Assembly (NCBI GenBank): GCA_016194905.1
Contig: JACQAP010000017.1
Coordinates: 62,001 to 126,000 of the forward strand
DNA length: 64,000 bases
DNA from: Betaproteobacteria bacterium
GTDB taxonomy: Bacteria > Pseudomonadota > Gammaproteobacteria > Burkholderiales > JACQAP01
Direction of reading: 5' to 3'
Position numbers and translations under genes: made by a program. Shown here in pieces: positions 17,052 through 28,825 of this stretch. The notes beneath the pieces were generated by a model, which saw nothing but the letters and a program-made list of their open reading frames with translations, did not search any database and was not told the origin of the DNA. The first letter of the stretch is position 1, and each line of letters starts with the position of its first letter.

Positions 17052-18662
17052 TCAAGCAAGGCGGCCGAGAATATGGTCCGCAGCTTTTTCCGCGACCATG
17101 ATGGTGGGCGCGTTGGTATTGCAGGACGGGATGAGGGGCATCACCGACGCGTCGGCCACGCGCAGGCCTTCGAGGCCGATGACGCGCAAATCCGGTGTCA
17201 CCACGCTTGCCCTGTCGCTCGCCGGTCCGATGCGGCAGGTGCCCACGGGATGGTGGTCCGTCTTGGCATGCGCGCAAGCGAATTCGAAAAGGTCGGCGTC
17301 GGTCTGCAATGCATCGCCGGGCAGTCGCTCGGCCAGGACGAAGCGTTTCAGCGCGGGTTGGCGCATGATCTCACGCGCCAGGCGCAGACCCTCGATGGCG
17401 AGTTCACGATCACGCGGCTCGGCCCAGTAGTCGGGATCGATCAGCGGTGCCGCGGTCGGATCGGCGCTGGTCAGCCGTACGGTGCCGCGCGAGCGCGGGC
17501 GCAGGTAGGCGCTGTTCAGCGTAACGCCGGGGTTGCGCATCTTCGCCACCCCGGCTTCGATGCCGGAACCCAGGCCCAAGTGAAACTGGATATCGGGCGA
17601 GCGCGCGCTTTTCTCGGCGTACCAGAAACCGCCGGTTTCGAACAGGCTGGAGGCCACCGGCCCCTTCTTCCACAGTAGATATTGAAGCCCGGCCCACGCC
17701 GCGTGGTGCGGCTGGTTGTACTTGTCGTAGGTATGGTCCCCGGTGCATTCGGCGATGACGAACAGGTCGAGATGGTCCTGCAGATTGCCGCCGACGCCCG
17801 GCAGATCGTGCACTACATTCACGCCGACCGAACGCAGATGGGCGGCCGGCCCGATGCCCGACTGCATCAGGAGTTTGGGTGAGCCCATCGCGCCCGACGT
17901 CACGATTACTTCGCGCCCGGCACGCACGAGTTGCGGCGAGGCGGAGCCTGCGGCGGCGACCTCGACACCGGTCGCGCGTCCGTTTTCCACCACCACGCGC
18001 AAGGCCTGAGTCCCCAGCCGCACGGTCAGGTTGCGCCGATCGCGGATTGGATTCAGGTAAGCCACCGAGGTGGAGGAGCGGCGTGCGTTGAACTGTGTGA
18101 GCTGGTAGTAGCCAAGTCCGTCCTGATGCGCGCCGTTGAAGTCCGGATTGAAGGGGATGCCCAGTTCCTGCCCGGCCTGGAAGAAGGCCTCGCAAATCGG
18201 CAGCGGGCTGATCGGATTCGATACGCCCAGCGGCCCGCCGTAACCGTGATACTCGTTGGCGTAGCGCTGGTTGTTCTCGGCCCGCTTGAAGTAAGGCAGC
18301 ACGTCGCGGTACGACCAGCCGTCCGCGCCGGCGTCGCGAACCCACGCGTCGTAGTCGACCGGCACACCGCGGGTATAAATCTGCGCGTTGATCGACGAGC
18401 CGCCGCCGATGACCTTGGCCTGCGTGTAACGCAGGACGCGGTTCTTCAGATGCTTCTGCGCAACCGTGGACCAGCCCCAGGAGGCGATGCCCTTGGTCAT
18501 CTTCGCGAAGCCCGCCGGCAGGTGAAAGAACGGATGGCGGTCGGAACCGCCGGCTTCTAGCAGCAACACTTTTACCTGCGGATCGGCGCTCAGACGATGC
18601 GCCAGCACGCACCCGGCTGTGCCGCCGCCGGTGATGATGTAGTCGTAGGTAGTGTCAGTCAT
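17052..18662 (-). CDS. GMC family FAD oxidoreductase, choline-dehydrogenase-like
   Basis: 536 aa from the ATG at 18662 (AAAGG upstream). YIITGGGTAGCVLAHRLS (residues about 6-23) binds FAD; LRYTQAKVIGGGSSINAQIY is GMC signature 1 and VTSGAMGSPKLLMQSGIGP signature 2. The catalytic His is in DHHPVGTCRIG and its Asn partner in SCNTNAPTIMV. GMC enzymes of this class oxidise primary or secondary alcohols, passing electrons to quinone or oxygen. No signal peptide is seen, so it is probably cytoplasmic. It is the second GMC gene of the operon; the pair flanks an SDR gene. Confidence 0.9.
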   Translation of the reverse strand: MTDTTYDYIITGGGTAGCVLAHRLSADPQVKVLLLEAGGSDRHPFFHLPAGFAKMTKGIASWGWSTVAQKHLKNRVLRYTQAKVIGGGSSINAQIYTRGVPVDYDAWVRDAGADGWSYRDVLPYFKRAENNQRYANEYHGYGGPLGVSNPISPLPICEAFFQAGQELGIPFNPDFNGAHQDGLGYYQLTQFNARRSSTSVAYLNPIRDRRNLTVRLGTQALRVVVENGRATGVEVAAAGSASPQLVRAGREVIVTSGAMGSPKLLMQSGIGPAAHLRSVGVNVVHDLPGVGGNLQDHLDLFVIAECTGDHTYDKYNQPHHAAWAGLQYLLWKKGPVASSLFETGGFWYAEKSARSPDIQFHLGLGSGIEAGVAKMRNPGVTLNSAYLRPRSRGTVRLTSADPTAAPLIDPDYWAEPRDRELAIEGLRLAREIMRQPALKRFVLAERLPGDALQTDADLFEFACAHAKTDHHPVGTCRIGPASDRASVVTPDLRVIGLEGLRVADASVMPLIPSCNTNAPTIMVAEKAADHILGRLA

Positions 18663-18684
18663 GTGCCTTTGCGTCAAACATTTT

Positions 18685-19455
18685 TTAAAGGCGGGGAATG
18701 GCCAGGCCGCCATCCAGGTTGATGACCGAGCCGGTGGCAAACTGGAAATGGCCGCTTGCCAGCGCTGCCACGGCGGCGCCGATGTCTTCGGGTTCACCCC
18801 AGCGGCTCATGGGGACCAGGCCGTCGGCGATGCGCCGGTCGTACTTGTCGGCGACCCCGGCCGTCATCGGCGTGCGGATCACGCCGGGACGCACTTCGAA
18901 CACCGGGATGCCGTCCCGGGCAAGCCGCAGCGCGAACAGTTTCGTCAGCATCGCCAGGCCCGCCTTCGACATGCAGTACTCGCCGCGTTCAGGCGAGGCG
19001 AGTGCCGCGCTCGCCGAGGAGACGGTGATGATCGAGCGCGCATTCCGAGAAGCGGTTGCGGTCATGTGCCTTGCGACAGCCTGGGTAAAAAAGAAAGTGC
19101 CGCGCAGGTTCACGTCCAGCACTTGGTCGAACGCTTCCGGCCTGACATCGAGCAGATCGCCGCGCGCAGGGGAGGGCACGCCGGCATTGTTGACCAGGCA
19201 GTCGATCGCGCCGCATTGCGCGACCGCTTCTGTCACCACGCGCGCATGATCGGCCGTGTCCGCCAGATCGCTGCGCAGGAAGTGCGCTTTCGCGCCGGCC
19301 GCTTGCAAGGCGGCGAGCGTGGCACGCGCGTCGTCGTCTTCCGCAATGTCAGTGACTGCGATATCGAAGCCCGCGCGTGCCAGCGCGAGCGCGATGGCGG
19401 CGCCGATGCCGCGACGTGCGCCAGTGACGAGGGCAACGGGACGGGACTGAGCCAT
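18685..19455 (-). CDS. SDR family oxidoreductase (3-oxoacyl reductase-like)
   Basis: 256 aa, full length for classical SDRs. ALVTGARRGIGAAIALALA binds NAD(P), with Asp40 in VTDIAEDD indicating NAD preference; CLVNNAGV, then Ser in TVSSASAAL and the YCMSKAG catalytic Tyr/Lys. It ends with FATGSVINLDGGLAIPRL, typical of sugar or polyol dehydrogenases in catabolic operons. It lies between two GMC genes (1 bp after one, 22 bp before the other), so it may reduce or reoxidise the keto-sugar they make. Confidence 0.9.
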   Translation of the reverse strand: MAQSRPVALVTGARRGIGAAIALALARAGFDIAVTDIAEDDDARATLAALQAAGAKAHFLRSDLADTADHARVVTEAVAQCGAIDCLVNNAGVPSPARGDLLDVRPEAFDQVLDVNLRGTFFFTQAVARHMTATASRNARSIITVSSASAALASPERGEYCMSKAGLAMLTKLFALRLARDGIPVFEVRPGVIRTPMTAGVADKYDRRIADGLVPMSRWGEPEDIGAAVAALASGHFQFATGSVINLDGGLAIPRL

Positions 19456-19456
19456 G

Positions 19457-20979
19457 TCAGAATTCGTGCAGGCGTGCCTTCAGGTGGCTGCCGACGCGCA
19501 GTGCCTGGGCTGCAATCGTCAGCGCCGGGTTGAGCGCGGCGGAGGAAGGAAAGAAGCTCGCGTCCACCACGTACAGGTTGTCGTGATCCAACGCGCGGCA
19601 ATACGGATCCAGCGCGGAAGCCGCCGGGTCGGTGCCGAAGCGCGCGGTGCCGCACTGGTGCGAGGGCGTGTCGGTGCCGAATGGTTTCGACAGCACGATC
19701 GGGAAGCCGATGTCCTTCAGCAGCTTCTTCGCCACTTCGACGAAGCGGCGGTGCGCGCGCAGGTTGCTGCGCTTCCAGCGCAGCTCGATCGCGCCGTCGT
19801 TGCGTACCCTGACTTCGCTGTCGCGCTGCGCCAGGTCTTCGGACATCACGTACCAATCCACGCTGTGGCGTGCGAGCCAGGTGCGCAGCCATTTCGGTGT
19901 GCGCGGCAAGGCGTTGCGCAGCATCGGCTCCTGGATCTTGCCCAGCAACTGCAAGTTACCGAGCGGTTTCTCGCTCGCACCGCTGGCGAAGTAGAAATCG
20001 TTCAGCGAAAGCGTCTTGGGAAAACGCGTTCCGTTCACATGCAACGGTGTCAACGCCATGATCCCGGTGCAGTTGTGATTCATGTAGTAGCGGCCGACCA
20101 CACCCGAGGAGTTGGCCAGGCCTTGCGGGTTACGCGCATCGGCAGAACGCAGCAGCAACGCGGCGCTGTTGATGGCGCCGGCCGACAGCACGAACAGCCG
20201 TGCGCTGACGGTCAGTGTGTTGCCGTCGCGCCGGTACTCCGCTGCAGCGATGTGCTTACCCCCTTCTTCGGCGATGAGTCGGGTGACTTCGCTGCCGGTC
20301 TGCAACGTAACGTTCGAATGCTTCAATGCCGGATTGATCAGCCTGGTCTCGGCGTCGCCCTTGGCGCCGACACGGCACGGGAAAGCATCGCAGGTGCCGC
20401 AGCGAAGGCAGGTGCCGCCGGGATGGAGGTCGACCGCCGCGGGCATGTGAAAGGGGTGCAGGCCGAGTGCGCGCATGCGTTCGAATGCTTTGCCGATGAT
20501 CGGCTCGTGCGGAATCGGCGCATGCGGGTAGGGCGTCGAGCGTGGCGGTTCGGTCGGATCGTCGCCTGCCTTGCCGTGCACGCCGAACAGTCTTTCAGCC
20601 TCGCCGTACCAGGGCTCGAGATCGGCGTAGCGGATGGGCCACGGCATGGTCTTGCCGTCGGCGTGCTCGATCCCTCCGAAATCGCGTTCGCGGAAGCGGA
20701 ACATGGCCGTGCCGTACACCTTGGTATGGCCGCCGACGAAGTAGAACTGTCCCGGGCGGAATGGTTTGCCGTTGCCGTCGTACCAGGTCTCGCGCGTGCG
20801 GTAGCGCTGTTCGACGAACACCGCCTCCGGACTCCAGTTCTCGGCTTCCCTGGGCAGGCGTTCTCCGCGCTCGAGGATCAGGATGCGGGCGCCGGTGGCG
20901 GCAAGCGTAAGCGCGACCGCCCCGCCGCCGACGCCGGAACCGATGATGACCACGTCGTAGGAAGCATTTTCCCCAACGC

Positions 20980-20983
<4 letters not shown>
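19457..20983 (-). CDS. GMC family FAD oxidoreductase with Cys cluster
   Basis: 508 aa. The GTG at 20983 is taken as start because it overlaps the ABC ATPase stop as GTGA and gives YDVVIIGSGVGGGAVALTLA as the FAD-binding N-terminus. It resembles the large subunits of membrane-linked sugar dehydrogenases (gluconate 2-dehydrogenase, glucoside 3-dehydrogenase): GGHTKVYGTAMFRFRERDF and a Cys-rich segment, GGTCLRCGTCDAFPCRVGAKG, near residue 205. The His in TPSHQCGTARFG and the Asn in SSAALNPALTIAAQALR form the usual GMC pair. It probably oxidises a ring hydroxyl of the sugar. The Cys cluster could bind iron-sulfur or be structural. Confidence 0.88.
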
Positions 20984-22095
<1,112 letters not shown>

Positions 22096-22099
22096 GAAT

Positions 22100-22969
22100 T
22101 CACCCTTTGACGGAACCCGCCATCAAGCCGCGGACGAAGTATTTGCCGGAGACCAGGTAGACGACCAGCGTCGGGATGGCCGCGATGAATGCACCGGCGA
22201 AATGGACGTTGTACTCCTTGACCCCGGTGGAACTGTTGACCAGATTGTTCAGCGCCACGGTGATCGGGAACGAACTGTAATCGCTGAATGAAGCGCCGAA
22301 CAGGAATTCGTTCCAGATGTTGGTGAACTGCCAGATGACCGTGACCACGATGATCGGCCCGCTGCTGGGCAGCAGGATGCGAAACAGCACGCCGAAAAAA
22401 TCCGCGCCGTCCATTCGCGCCGACCTGATGAGCTCATTTGGGAACGCGGCGTAATAGTTACGGAAGAACAGAGTCGTGAAACCGATCCCGTAGACCACGT
22501 TGACGAAAACCAGGCCTTTTACGGTGCCGGCCAGACCAAGTACGCCGAGCGTCTTCGCCATCGGGATGAGCACGATCTGGAATGGAATGAAGACGGAAAA
22601 CAGCATGGCCGCGAACAGCAGGTTGGCGCCGCGGAATCTGAACTGGGTGAGGATATAGCCGTTGAGTGCGCCGATCAGTGTCGAGATGGCCACTGCCGGC
22701 ACGACCAGCAGGAACGAGTTGACGAAATAGGGCTTCAGCCCGGTGGGCTGCACGCCGATCTGTGCCGTGCTCCAGGCGGTAAGCCAGGGCTCGATGGTCC
22801 AGACAATCGGCAGAGCCATGAGATTGCCGCCGCGGATTTCATCCAGCGGCTTGACTGAATTGCACACCATCACATAGACCGGCAGCAGAAACAGCACCGC
22901 CAGGCACAGCAGGACCGCGTAGAGAAAGATGCGATCGGCTCTCAGGCCTGTCGATCGACGGTCAGCCAT
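22100..22969 (-). CDS. Carbohydrate ABC transporter permease (MalG type)
   Basis: 289 aa, six membrane segments. The EAA loop, the contact site for the ATPase, is in NELIRSARMDGADFFGVLFRI near residue 185. The first helix is LFLYAVLLCLAVLFLLPVYVM. The C-terminal GKYFVRGLMAGSVKG is typical of MalG-like permeases. It overlaps the upstream permease gene by 8 bp. Confidence 0.93.
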   Translation of the reverse strand: MADRRSTGLRADRIFLYAVLLCLAVLFLLPVYVMVCNSVKPLDEIRGGNLMALPIVWTIEPWLTAWSTAQIGVQPTGLKPYFVNSFLLVVPAVAISTLIGALNGYILTQFRFRGANLLFAAMLFSVFIPFQIVLIPMAKTLGVLGLAGTVKGLVFVNVVYGIGFTTLFFRNYYAAFPNELIRSARMDGADFFGVLFRILLPSSGPIIVVTVIWQFTNIWNEFLFGASFSDYSSFPITVALNNLVNSSTGVKEYNVHFAGAFIAAIPTLVVYLVSGKYFVRGLMAGSVKG

Positions 22970-23828
22970 TTTTCACCTTGCGCATCTCGCTGAAGAGATA
23001 GGGCAGGACGACCAACCCGATCGCCGCGAGCATCATGACTGCACTCGCGGCGCCGATCGCCATCTCGTTGCGGGTGAAGCTGTACTGATACATGAAGACG
23101 GAGGGCAACCAGGTCGAGCGGCCGGGCCCGCCGTTGGTCAGCGCGATGACCAGGTCATACGACTTGATCGCCATGTGCGCCAGAATCACGAAGGCCGAGA
23201 CGAATACCGGGCCGAGCTGCGGAATGATGATATGCAGGTAGATCTGCCAGGTGCGCGCGCCATCGACACGCGCCGCACTGATCTGCTCGGCGTCCACTCC
23301 CCGCAGCCCGGCGAGGAACAATGCCATCACGAAGCCCGTGGTCTGCCATACCGCGGCGATGATGACGCAGTAGATCGCCATGTCGCTGTCCTTGATCCAG
23401 CCGAAGGCGAAGCTTTCCCAGCCAAGGTCGTGCATCGTGTGCTCGAGGCCGACGCCCGGATCGAGCAGCCATTTCCATGCCGTGCCGGTGACGATGAACG
23501 AAAGCGCCATCGGGTAGAGGAAGATGGAGCGGAACGCACCCTCGGCGCGGATGTGCTGGTCGATCAGGATAGCGAAGCCGAGCCCGAGCACGACGGCCAC
23601 GCCGATATACAGACTCGCAAACACCCAGAGATTGCTCAGCGCGACGTGCCAGTTCTCCTGCGCGAAAAGACGCTGGTAGCTGGTCGTGCCCGCCCATTCG
23701 TACGACGGCATCAGTGTCGACGACGTGAACGAAAGGTAGATTGTGAACATGATGTAGCCGTAGACGCAGACCAGCACGAGCAGGACGCTGGGGCTGAGCA
23801 ACAGCTTGGGCAGGGCACCGGCTCGCAT
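22962..23828 (-). CDS. Carbohydrate ABC transporter permease (MalF type)
   Basis: 288 aa with six membrane segments and the EAA motif in EQISAARVDGARTWQIYLHI near residue 190. The periplasmic loop after helix 1 (STLMPSYEWAGTTSYQRLF) is the usual short MalF/UgpA form. It pairs with the MalG-type permease encoded by the overlapping next gene. Confidence 0.93.
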   Translation of the reverse strand: MRAGALPKLLLSPSVLLVLVCVYGYIMFTIYLSFTSSTLMPSYEWAGTTSYQRLFAQENWHVALSNLWVFASLYIGVAVVLGLGFAILIDQHIRAEGAFRSIFLYPMALSFIVTGTAWKWLLDPGVGLEHTMHDLGWESFAFGWIKDSDMAIYCVIIAAVWQTTGFVMALFLAGLRGVDAEQISAARVDGARTWQIYLHIIIPQLGPVFVSAFVILAHMAIKSYDLVIALTNGGPGRSTWLPSVFMYQYSFTRNEMAIGAASAVMMLAAIGLVVLPYLFSEMRKVKNG

Positions 23829-23911
23829 GGGCGGAGAACTCCGTTATTCCGGGCGGCGCGGGAACGGCCGCCCGGGGATTCACACGGAACTGGCTCGTTA
23901 AAGTGGCGAGC

Positions 23912-25159
23912 TTACTGTTTCACTGCGGACGCCAGAGCGGCAACCGCCTTCTTGTCGTCGAGCTGGCCGTTGAAGTGGCGCGTGACGACGTCATAGATGG
24001 CGTTTTTGATCGAGGCCGGGACTGCGTGGCCATGCGCGATCGAGCCGACCAGCGTGTTGTTCTTGTTGGCCTCGGCCAGGTCCTTCATGCCTTTCTTGCC
24101 GCAGGCATCGAAGGCCGTGTCGGGCACATCGGTGCGGGCCGGTACCGAACCCTTGACGACGTTGAACGCCGATTGGAAGCCGGGGTCCATGATCGCCGAT
24201 GCCAGTTTCGCCTGGGCGGCAGCCTTGTCACTGCCCACCTTGAACATCACGAACTGGTCCGAGTTGAACGACACCGTGCCCTGGGTTCCCGGCATGCGGA
24301 AGCACAGGAAGTCCTTGCCCGGCACTTTTTTGGCGTTCAGGAACTCGCCCTTGGCCCAGTCGCCCATGATCTGAAAGCCCGCCTTGCCGCTGATCACCAT
24401 GCCCGACGCCACATTCCAGTCACGGCCGGAGAAGTCCTTGTCGACCAGTTTGCGGATCTGCGACATGCGCTGGAAGACCTTCTCGGTGGTGGGCGAGTTG
24501 ATCGCCTTGGCATCGAGATCGATGAAGGCCTTGCGGTAGTAGTCGACGCCGCCGGTGGACATCACCACGCCGTCGAATATCGTGGCGTCCTGCCAGGGCT
24601 GGCCGCCGTGCGCGATGGCGATGAAACCGGCCTTCTGCACTTTTTCGGCCGCGGCGATGAATTCGTCCCAGCTCTTGGGCTCACTGGTGACGCCGGCTTT
24701 CGCCAGGACTTCCTTGTTGGCCCAAACCCAGTTGGTGGAGTGGACGTTGACCGGCGCCGCGATCCACTTGCCGTTGTACTTGGAGAATTTCTGCAGAGCA
24801 GCCGGCACCGTCTTGTCCCAACCTTCCTTGGCGGCTACTGCGTTCAGGTCGGCAACCACGCCTTGCTTGCCCCAGTCCAGAATGTCGAAGCCGAGCATCT
24901 GCACCGCGGTAGGTGGATTGCCTGCCGTGACACGGGCACGCACTGCGGTCATTGCCGCCTCGCCGCCGCCACCGGCGACCGGCATGTCGTTCCAGGTAAC
25001 TCCCTGCTTTTCCAGGTTGGCCTTGAGTACGTTGAGGGCTGCGGCTTCACCGCCCGATGTCCACCAGTGCAGGACCTCGACGGAATTATCGGCCGCTAAC
25101 GAGGTGCCGGCGAATCCGAACGCACCCGCCAGAACTGTGGCAATCAATTTCCTACGCAT
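23912..25159 (-). CDS. Sugar ABC transporter substrate-binding protein
   Basis: 415 aa with a signal peptide ([22 protein letters not shown]). [21 protein letters not shown] is the conserved opening of extracellular sugar-binding family 1; [19 protein letters not shown] and [17 protein letters not shown] follow. The group resembles the glucose/mannose-binding proteins of Thermus and Pseudomonas. It works in the periplasm with the two permeases downstream. GGAGGAG lies 5 bp before the ATG, the strongest ribosome site in the operon, matching the excess needed for a binding protein. An 83-bp gap separates it from the next gene. Confidence 0.94.
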   Translation of the reverse strand: MRRKLIATVLAGAFGFAGTSLAADNSVEVLHWWTSGGEAAALNVLKANLEKQGVTWNDMPVAGGGGEAAMTAVRARVTAGNPPTAVQMLGFDILDWGKQGVVADLNAVAAKEGWDKTVPAALQKFSKYNGKWIAAPVNVHSTNWVWANKEVLAKAGVTSEPKSWDEFIAAAEKVQKAGFIAIAHGGQPWQDATIFDGVVMSTGGVDYYRKAFIDLDAKAINSPTTEKVFQRMSQIRKLVDKDFSGRDWNVASGMVISGKAGFQIMGDWAKGEFLNAKKVPGKDFLCFRMPGTQGTVSFNSDQFVMFKVGSDKAAAQAKLASAIMDPGFQSAFNVVKGSVPARTDVPDTAFDACGKKGMKDLAEANKNNTLVGSIAHGHAVPASIKNAIYDVVTRHFNGQLDDKKAVAALASAVKQ

Positions 25160-25273
25160 GTTCTCCTCCTGCTATCAGTATTGAATGCCCGTTTCCGGCC
25201 GGACAATTGCCGTTTTGTGAACTGCTAAGGGTTCAAGTGTGCCAAATTATCGGGGCAGCGACCATCCACTTTT

Positions 25274-26062
25274 CTAATTCCCCCGGTACTCGGGTTGCCG
25301 CTTCTCGCGGAAGCTGGCGACGCCCTCGCGGGCGTCCGCGGTGGTCGCAGCCAGCGCGCCCGCCATCGTTTCCAGGGCGGCGGCCAGGCCATCGCCCCGG
25401 CCGGCGTCGATGATCTGCTTGGTGAGTTGTACCGAAACCGGCGCCAGCTTGGAGATGCCGGCGGCAAGTTCGCGAGCACGCGCCAGCACGTCGTTGTCCT
25501 TGACCTGCTCGTGCAGGATGCCGATGCGCCATGCTTCCATCGCGTCGATGCGCGTACCAGTCAGCGCGAGATACTTCACCTGGCTGGCACCGATCAGTGC
25601 GGCGAGCCGCTGCGTTCCCGACCAGCCCGGACAGGTTGCAATGGCCGCCTCCGGCAACCCGAATCTCGCCGACGCGACGGCGATGCGGATGTCGGCGACG
25701 GCGGCGAGTTCGAGCCCGCCGCCGAACGCATGGCCATTGATCGCGGCGATGACCGGCACGCGCAGCCGCGCCCATTGGTCGAAAACCTGGTGGCCGCGCC
25801 TGACCCAGCGACGCCACATGTCGAGCGGTTCCAGCGCCGCCCAGGCATTGATGTCGGCACCGACGCAGAATGCCTTGTCGCCGGCGGCGGTCAGGATGAC
25901 ACAGCGGATCCCGGCGTCGGCGTCGATCCGTGCAGCGATGTCTGCGAGCGTCCCCATCATTTCCGGCGTGAGCGCATGGAGCTTCTCTGCGCGATCCAGA
26001 ATGACGGTTGCGACTGCTCCGTCGATGTGAATTTTTATCTGGCTTGTCGGTGATTCAGGCAT
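25274..26062 (-). CDS. Enoyl-CoA hydratase/isomerase family protein
   Basis: 262 aa crotonase fold. CVILTAAGDKAFCVGADINAWAAL (about 55-78) and VIAAINGHAFGGGLELAAVADIRIA (about 105-130) form the oxyanion hole; the acidic position is in SARFGLPEAAIATCPGWSG. It overlaps the CoA-transferase start region by 8 bp, so the two are translationally linked. A hydratase beside a CoA-transferase suggests activation and beta-oxidation-like cleavage of a short acid, unusual inside a sugar operon. The annotation of the reaction is general only. Confidence 0.88.
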   Translation of the reverse strand: MPESPTSQIKIHIDGAVATVILDRAEKLHALTPEMMGTLADIAARIDADAGIRCVILTAAGDKAFCVGADINAWAALEPLDMWRRWVRRGHQVFDQWARLRVPVIAAINGHAFGGGLELAAVADIRIAVASARFGLPEAAIATCPGWSGTQRLAALIGASQVKYLALTGTRIDAMEAWRIGILHEQVKDNDVLARARELAAGISKLAPVSVQLTKQIIDAGRGDGLAAALETMAGALAATTADAREGVASFREKRQPEYRGN

Positions 26063-27644
26063 GAGCCGGCGCCTTGAGTTTTAAATTTAGCGGTGCGTTG
26101 CGGAACAGCGCGGCGTCCATGACCTTGAGCTGCGGGTCGACCTTCAGCGCAAAGGCCGCCTGATCGAGCACGTCGCGCTTCAGGTCCACGCCGGGCGCGA
26201 TTTCCCGCACCGTCAAACCGTCGGCGAGCAGGTCGATCACGCAGCGTTCGGTAACGTAGCTGATTTTTTGCCCGCGGCGGCGCGCCATGGTGCCGCTGAA
26301 GGTGACGTGCTCGACTGCGTCGACCAGTTTCCTGCTCCTGCCTTCCTGCGCGATCTTCAGCCTGCCGTCACCGACCTCGAATTTGGCGCCGGCGGTGAAG
26401 AAACCGGAGAAGACAATGTGCTTCGCATGGGCGGTGATGTCGATGAAGCCGCCGCAGCCCGCGGTCAGATAGGGTTTGGCGCCGAGCTTGGAGACGTTGA
26501 CGCTGCCGTCGCGGTCGATCTGCAGAAAGGACAACAACGCGACATCGAAGCCGCCGCCCTGGAAATAAGTGAACTGGTCGGGTGAAGGGACGATTGCGTC
26601 GGCGTTCGCCGCGCAGCCGAAGGCAAAACCCAGCAGCGGCACGCCGCCGACCGCGCCCTGTTCGATGACCCAGGTGACGTCGCCGTGCAATCCTTCCTCG
26701 AGCAACACGCGCGGCACGTTGGCGGAAATGCCGAAGCCGAGATTGACCGCTGAACCAGTGGCGAGCTCCAGCGCTGCCCGGCGGGCGATCACTTTTTCCG
26801 CTCCCCACTCCTGCAGTTCGAAGCTGCTCTCGGGCCGGACGATTTCGCCGCTGATCGCCGGGTCGTAAAACGTCTGCGTGGTCTGCATCTGTTCGGGGTC
26901 GACCACGATGTAGTCCACCAGCGTTCCCGGTACGTGCACCTGTTGCGGCTTGAGCGAGCCGGCACGGACCACGCGTTTCACTTGCGCGATGATCACGCCG
27001 CCGCTGTTGCGGGCGGCCAGAGCCTGGTCCATTCCACCGAGGAAAGCCCCTTCGTGTTCGAAGGAGAGATTGCCGCGCTCGTCCGCGGTGGTGGCGCGCA
27101 AGATGGCCACGCGCGGTGCGATCGCCGGAAAAAACAGCCATTCATCATCGGCGAATTTCACTTTTTTCACCACTGGTTCCGCTGCCGCGCGCTGGTTCAT
27201 GGCGCCGCCCTGGCGCGCAGGATCGACGAAAGTATCGAGACCCACCTTGGTGAGCACGCCGGGGCGTTTCGCTGCTGCGTCGCGGTGCATGTCGAACAGA
27301 ATGCCGCTCGGCAGGTTGTATGCAGCGATCGCCTCTTCGACGATCAGGCGCCAGATTTCGGGCATCGGCAGCGACGACGGGCCGCTCGGGTAGGAGCCGG
27401 CCAGAATTTTCTTCAGCATGCCGGGACGGGCCAGATGATCGATGCCGCGGATGCCGTACATGTCGCCGGCGGCGATCGGATGCAGCGTGGTGAGACCGCG
27501 CGGGTGACTTTCCGCGGCAAAGCGGTTGCCGAGTGCCGCCAGCACCTTGTCGGGACAGCCGAGCCCGCTGGAAGAACTGACGGTGACGATGTCGTCATCC
27601 CGTACGAGCTGTGCGGCCTGTTCGGCGGAGATCACCTTGTTCAT
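26055..27644 (-). CDS. Acyl-CoA:acetate/3-ketoacid CoA-transferase (YdiF/propionate type)
   Basis: 529 aa, the length of the fused alpha/beta family I CoA-transferase. VISAEQAAQLVRDDDIVTVSS opens the alpha part; PGTLVDYIVVD and the beta part with LELATGSAVNLGFGISANVP follow; the catalytic Glu lies in VIEQGAVGGVP near residue 335. It moves CoA from acetyl- or succinyl-CoA to an organic acid. It begins 20 bp after the Gfo/Idh stop. Its presence suggests that the operon's end products include a free acid that must be activated. Confidence 0.9.
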   Translation of the reverse strand: MNKVISAEQAAQLVRDDDIVTVSSSSGLGCPDKVLAALGNRFAAESHPRGLTTLHPIAAGDMYGIRGIDHLARPGMLKKILAGSYPSGPSSLPMPEIWRLIVEEAIAAYNLPSGILFDMHRDAAAKRPGVLTKVGLDTFVDPARQGGAMNQRAAAEPVVKKVKFADDEWLFFPAIAPRVAILRATTADERGNLSFEHEGAFLGGMDQALAARNSGGVIIAQVKRVVRAGSLKPQQVHVPGTLVDYIVVDPEQMQTTQTFYDPAISGEIVRPESSFELQEWGAEKVIARRAALELATGSAVNLGFGISANVPRVLLEEGLHGDVTWVIEQGAVGGVPLLGFAFGCAANADAIVPSPDQFTYFQGGGFDVALLSFLQIDRDGSVNVSKLGAKPYLTAGCGGFIDITAHAKHIVFSGFFTAGAKFEVGDGRLKIAQEGRSRKLVDAVEHVTFSGTMARRRGQKISYVTERCVIDLLADGLTVREIAPGVDLKRDVLDQAAFALKVDPQLKVMDAALFRNAPLNLKLKAPAHA

Positions 27645-27664
27645 GTTCGATTGATGATAAAGCT

Positions 27665-28726
<1,062 letters not shown>

Positions 28727-28739
28727 TTATGGCTGTAAT

Positions 28740-28773
28740 AACGTTCCAATGAATAAATTGGAACGTTCCAATT
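28740..28773. promoter_or_regulatory. Tandem LacI-type operators between divergent genes
   Basis: AATTGGAACGTTCCAATT at 28756-28773 is a perfect 18-bp palindrome with the central CG of LacI/GalR sites. A second AACGTTCCAAT at 28740-28750 pairs with ATTGGAACGTT (28757-28767). The sites lie 64 bp from the Gfo/Idh GTG and 53 bp from the lacI ATG, placed to repress both. TATACT at 28778-28783 may be the lacI -10 box. Confidence 0.75.
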
Positions 28774-28825
28774 AGAATATACTATGGCACCCTGATTGAA
28801 TCCTGTCAATAATGCTGGCGCATCC

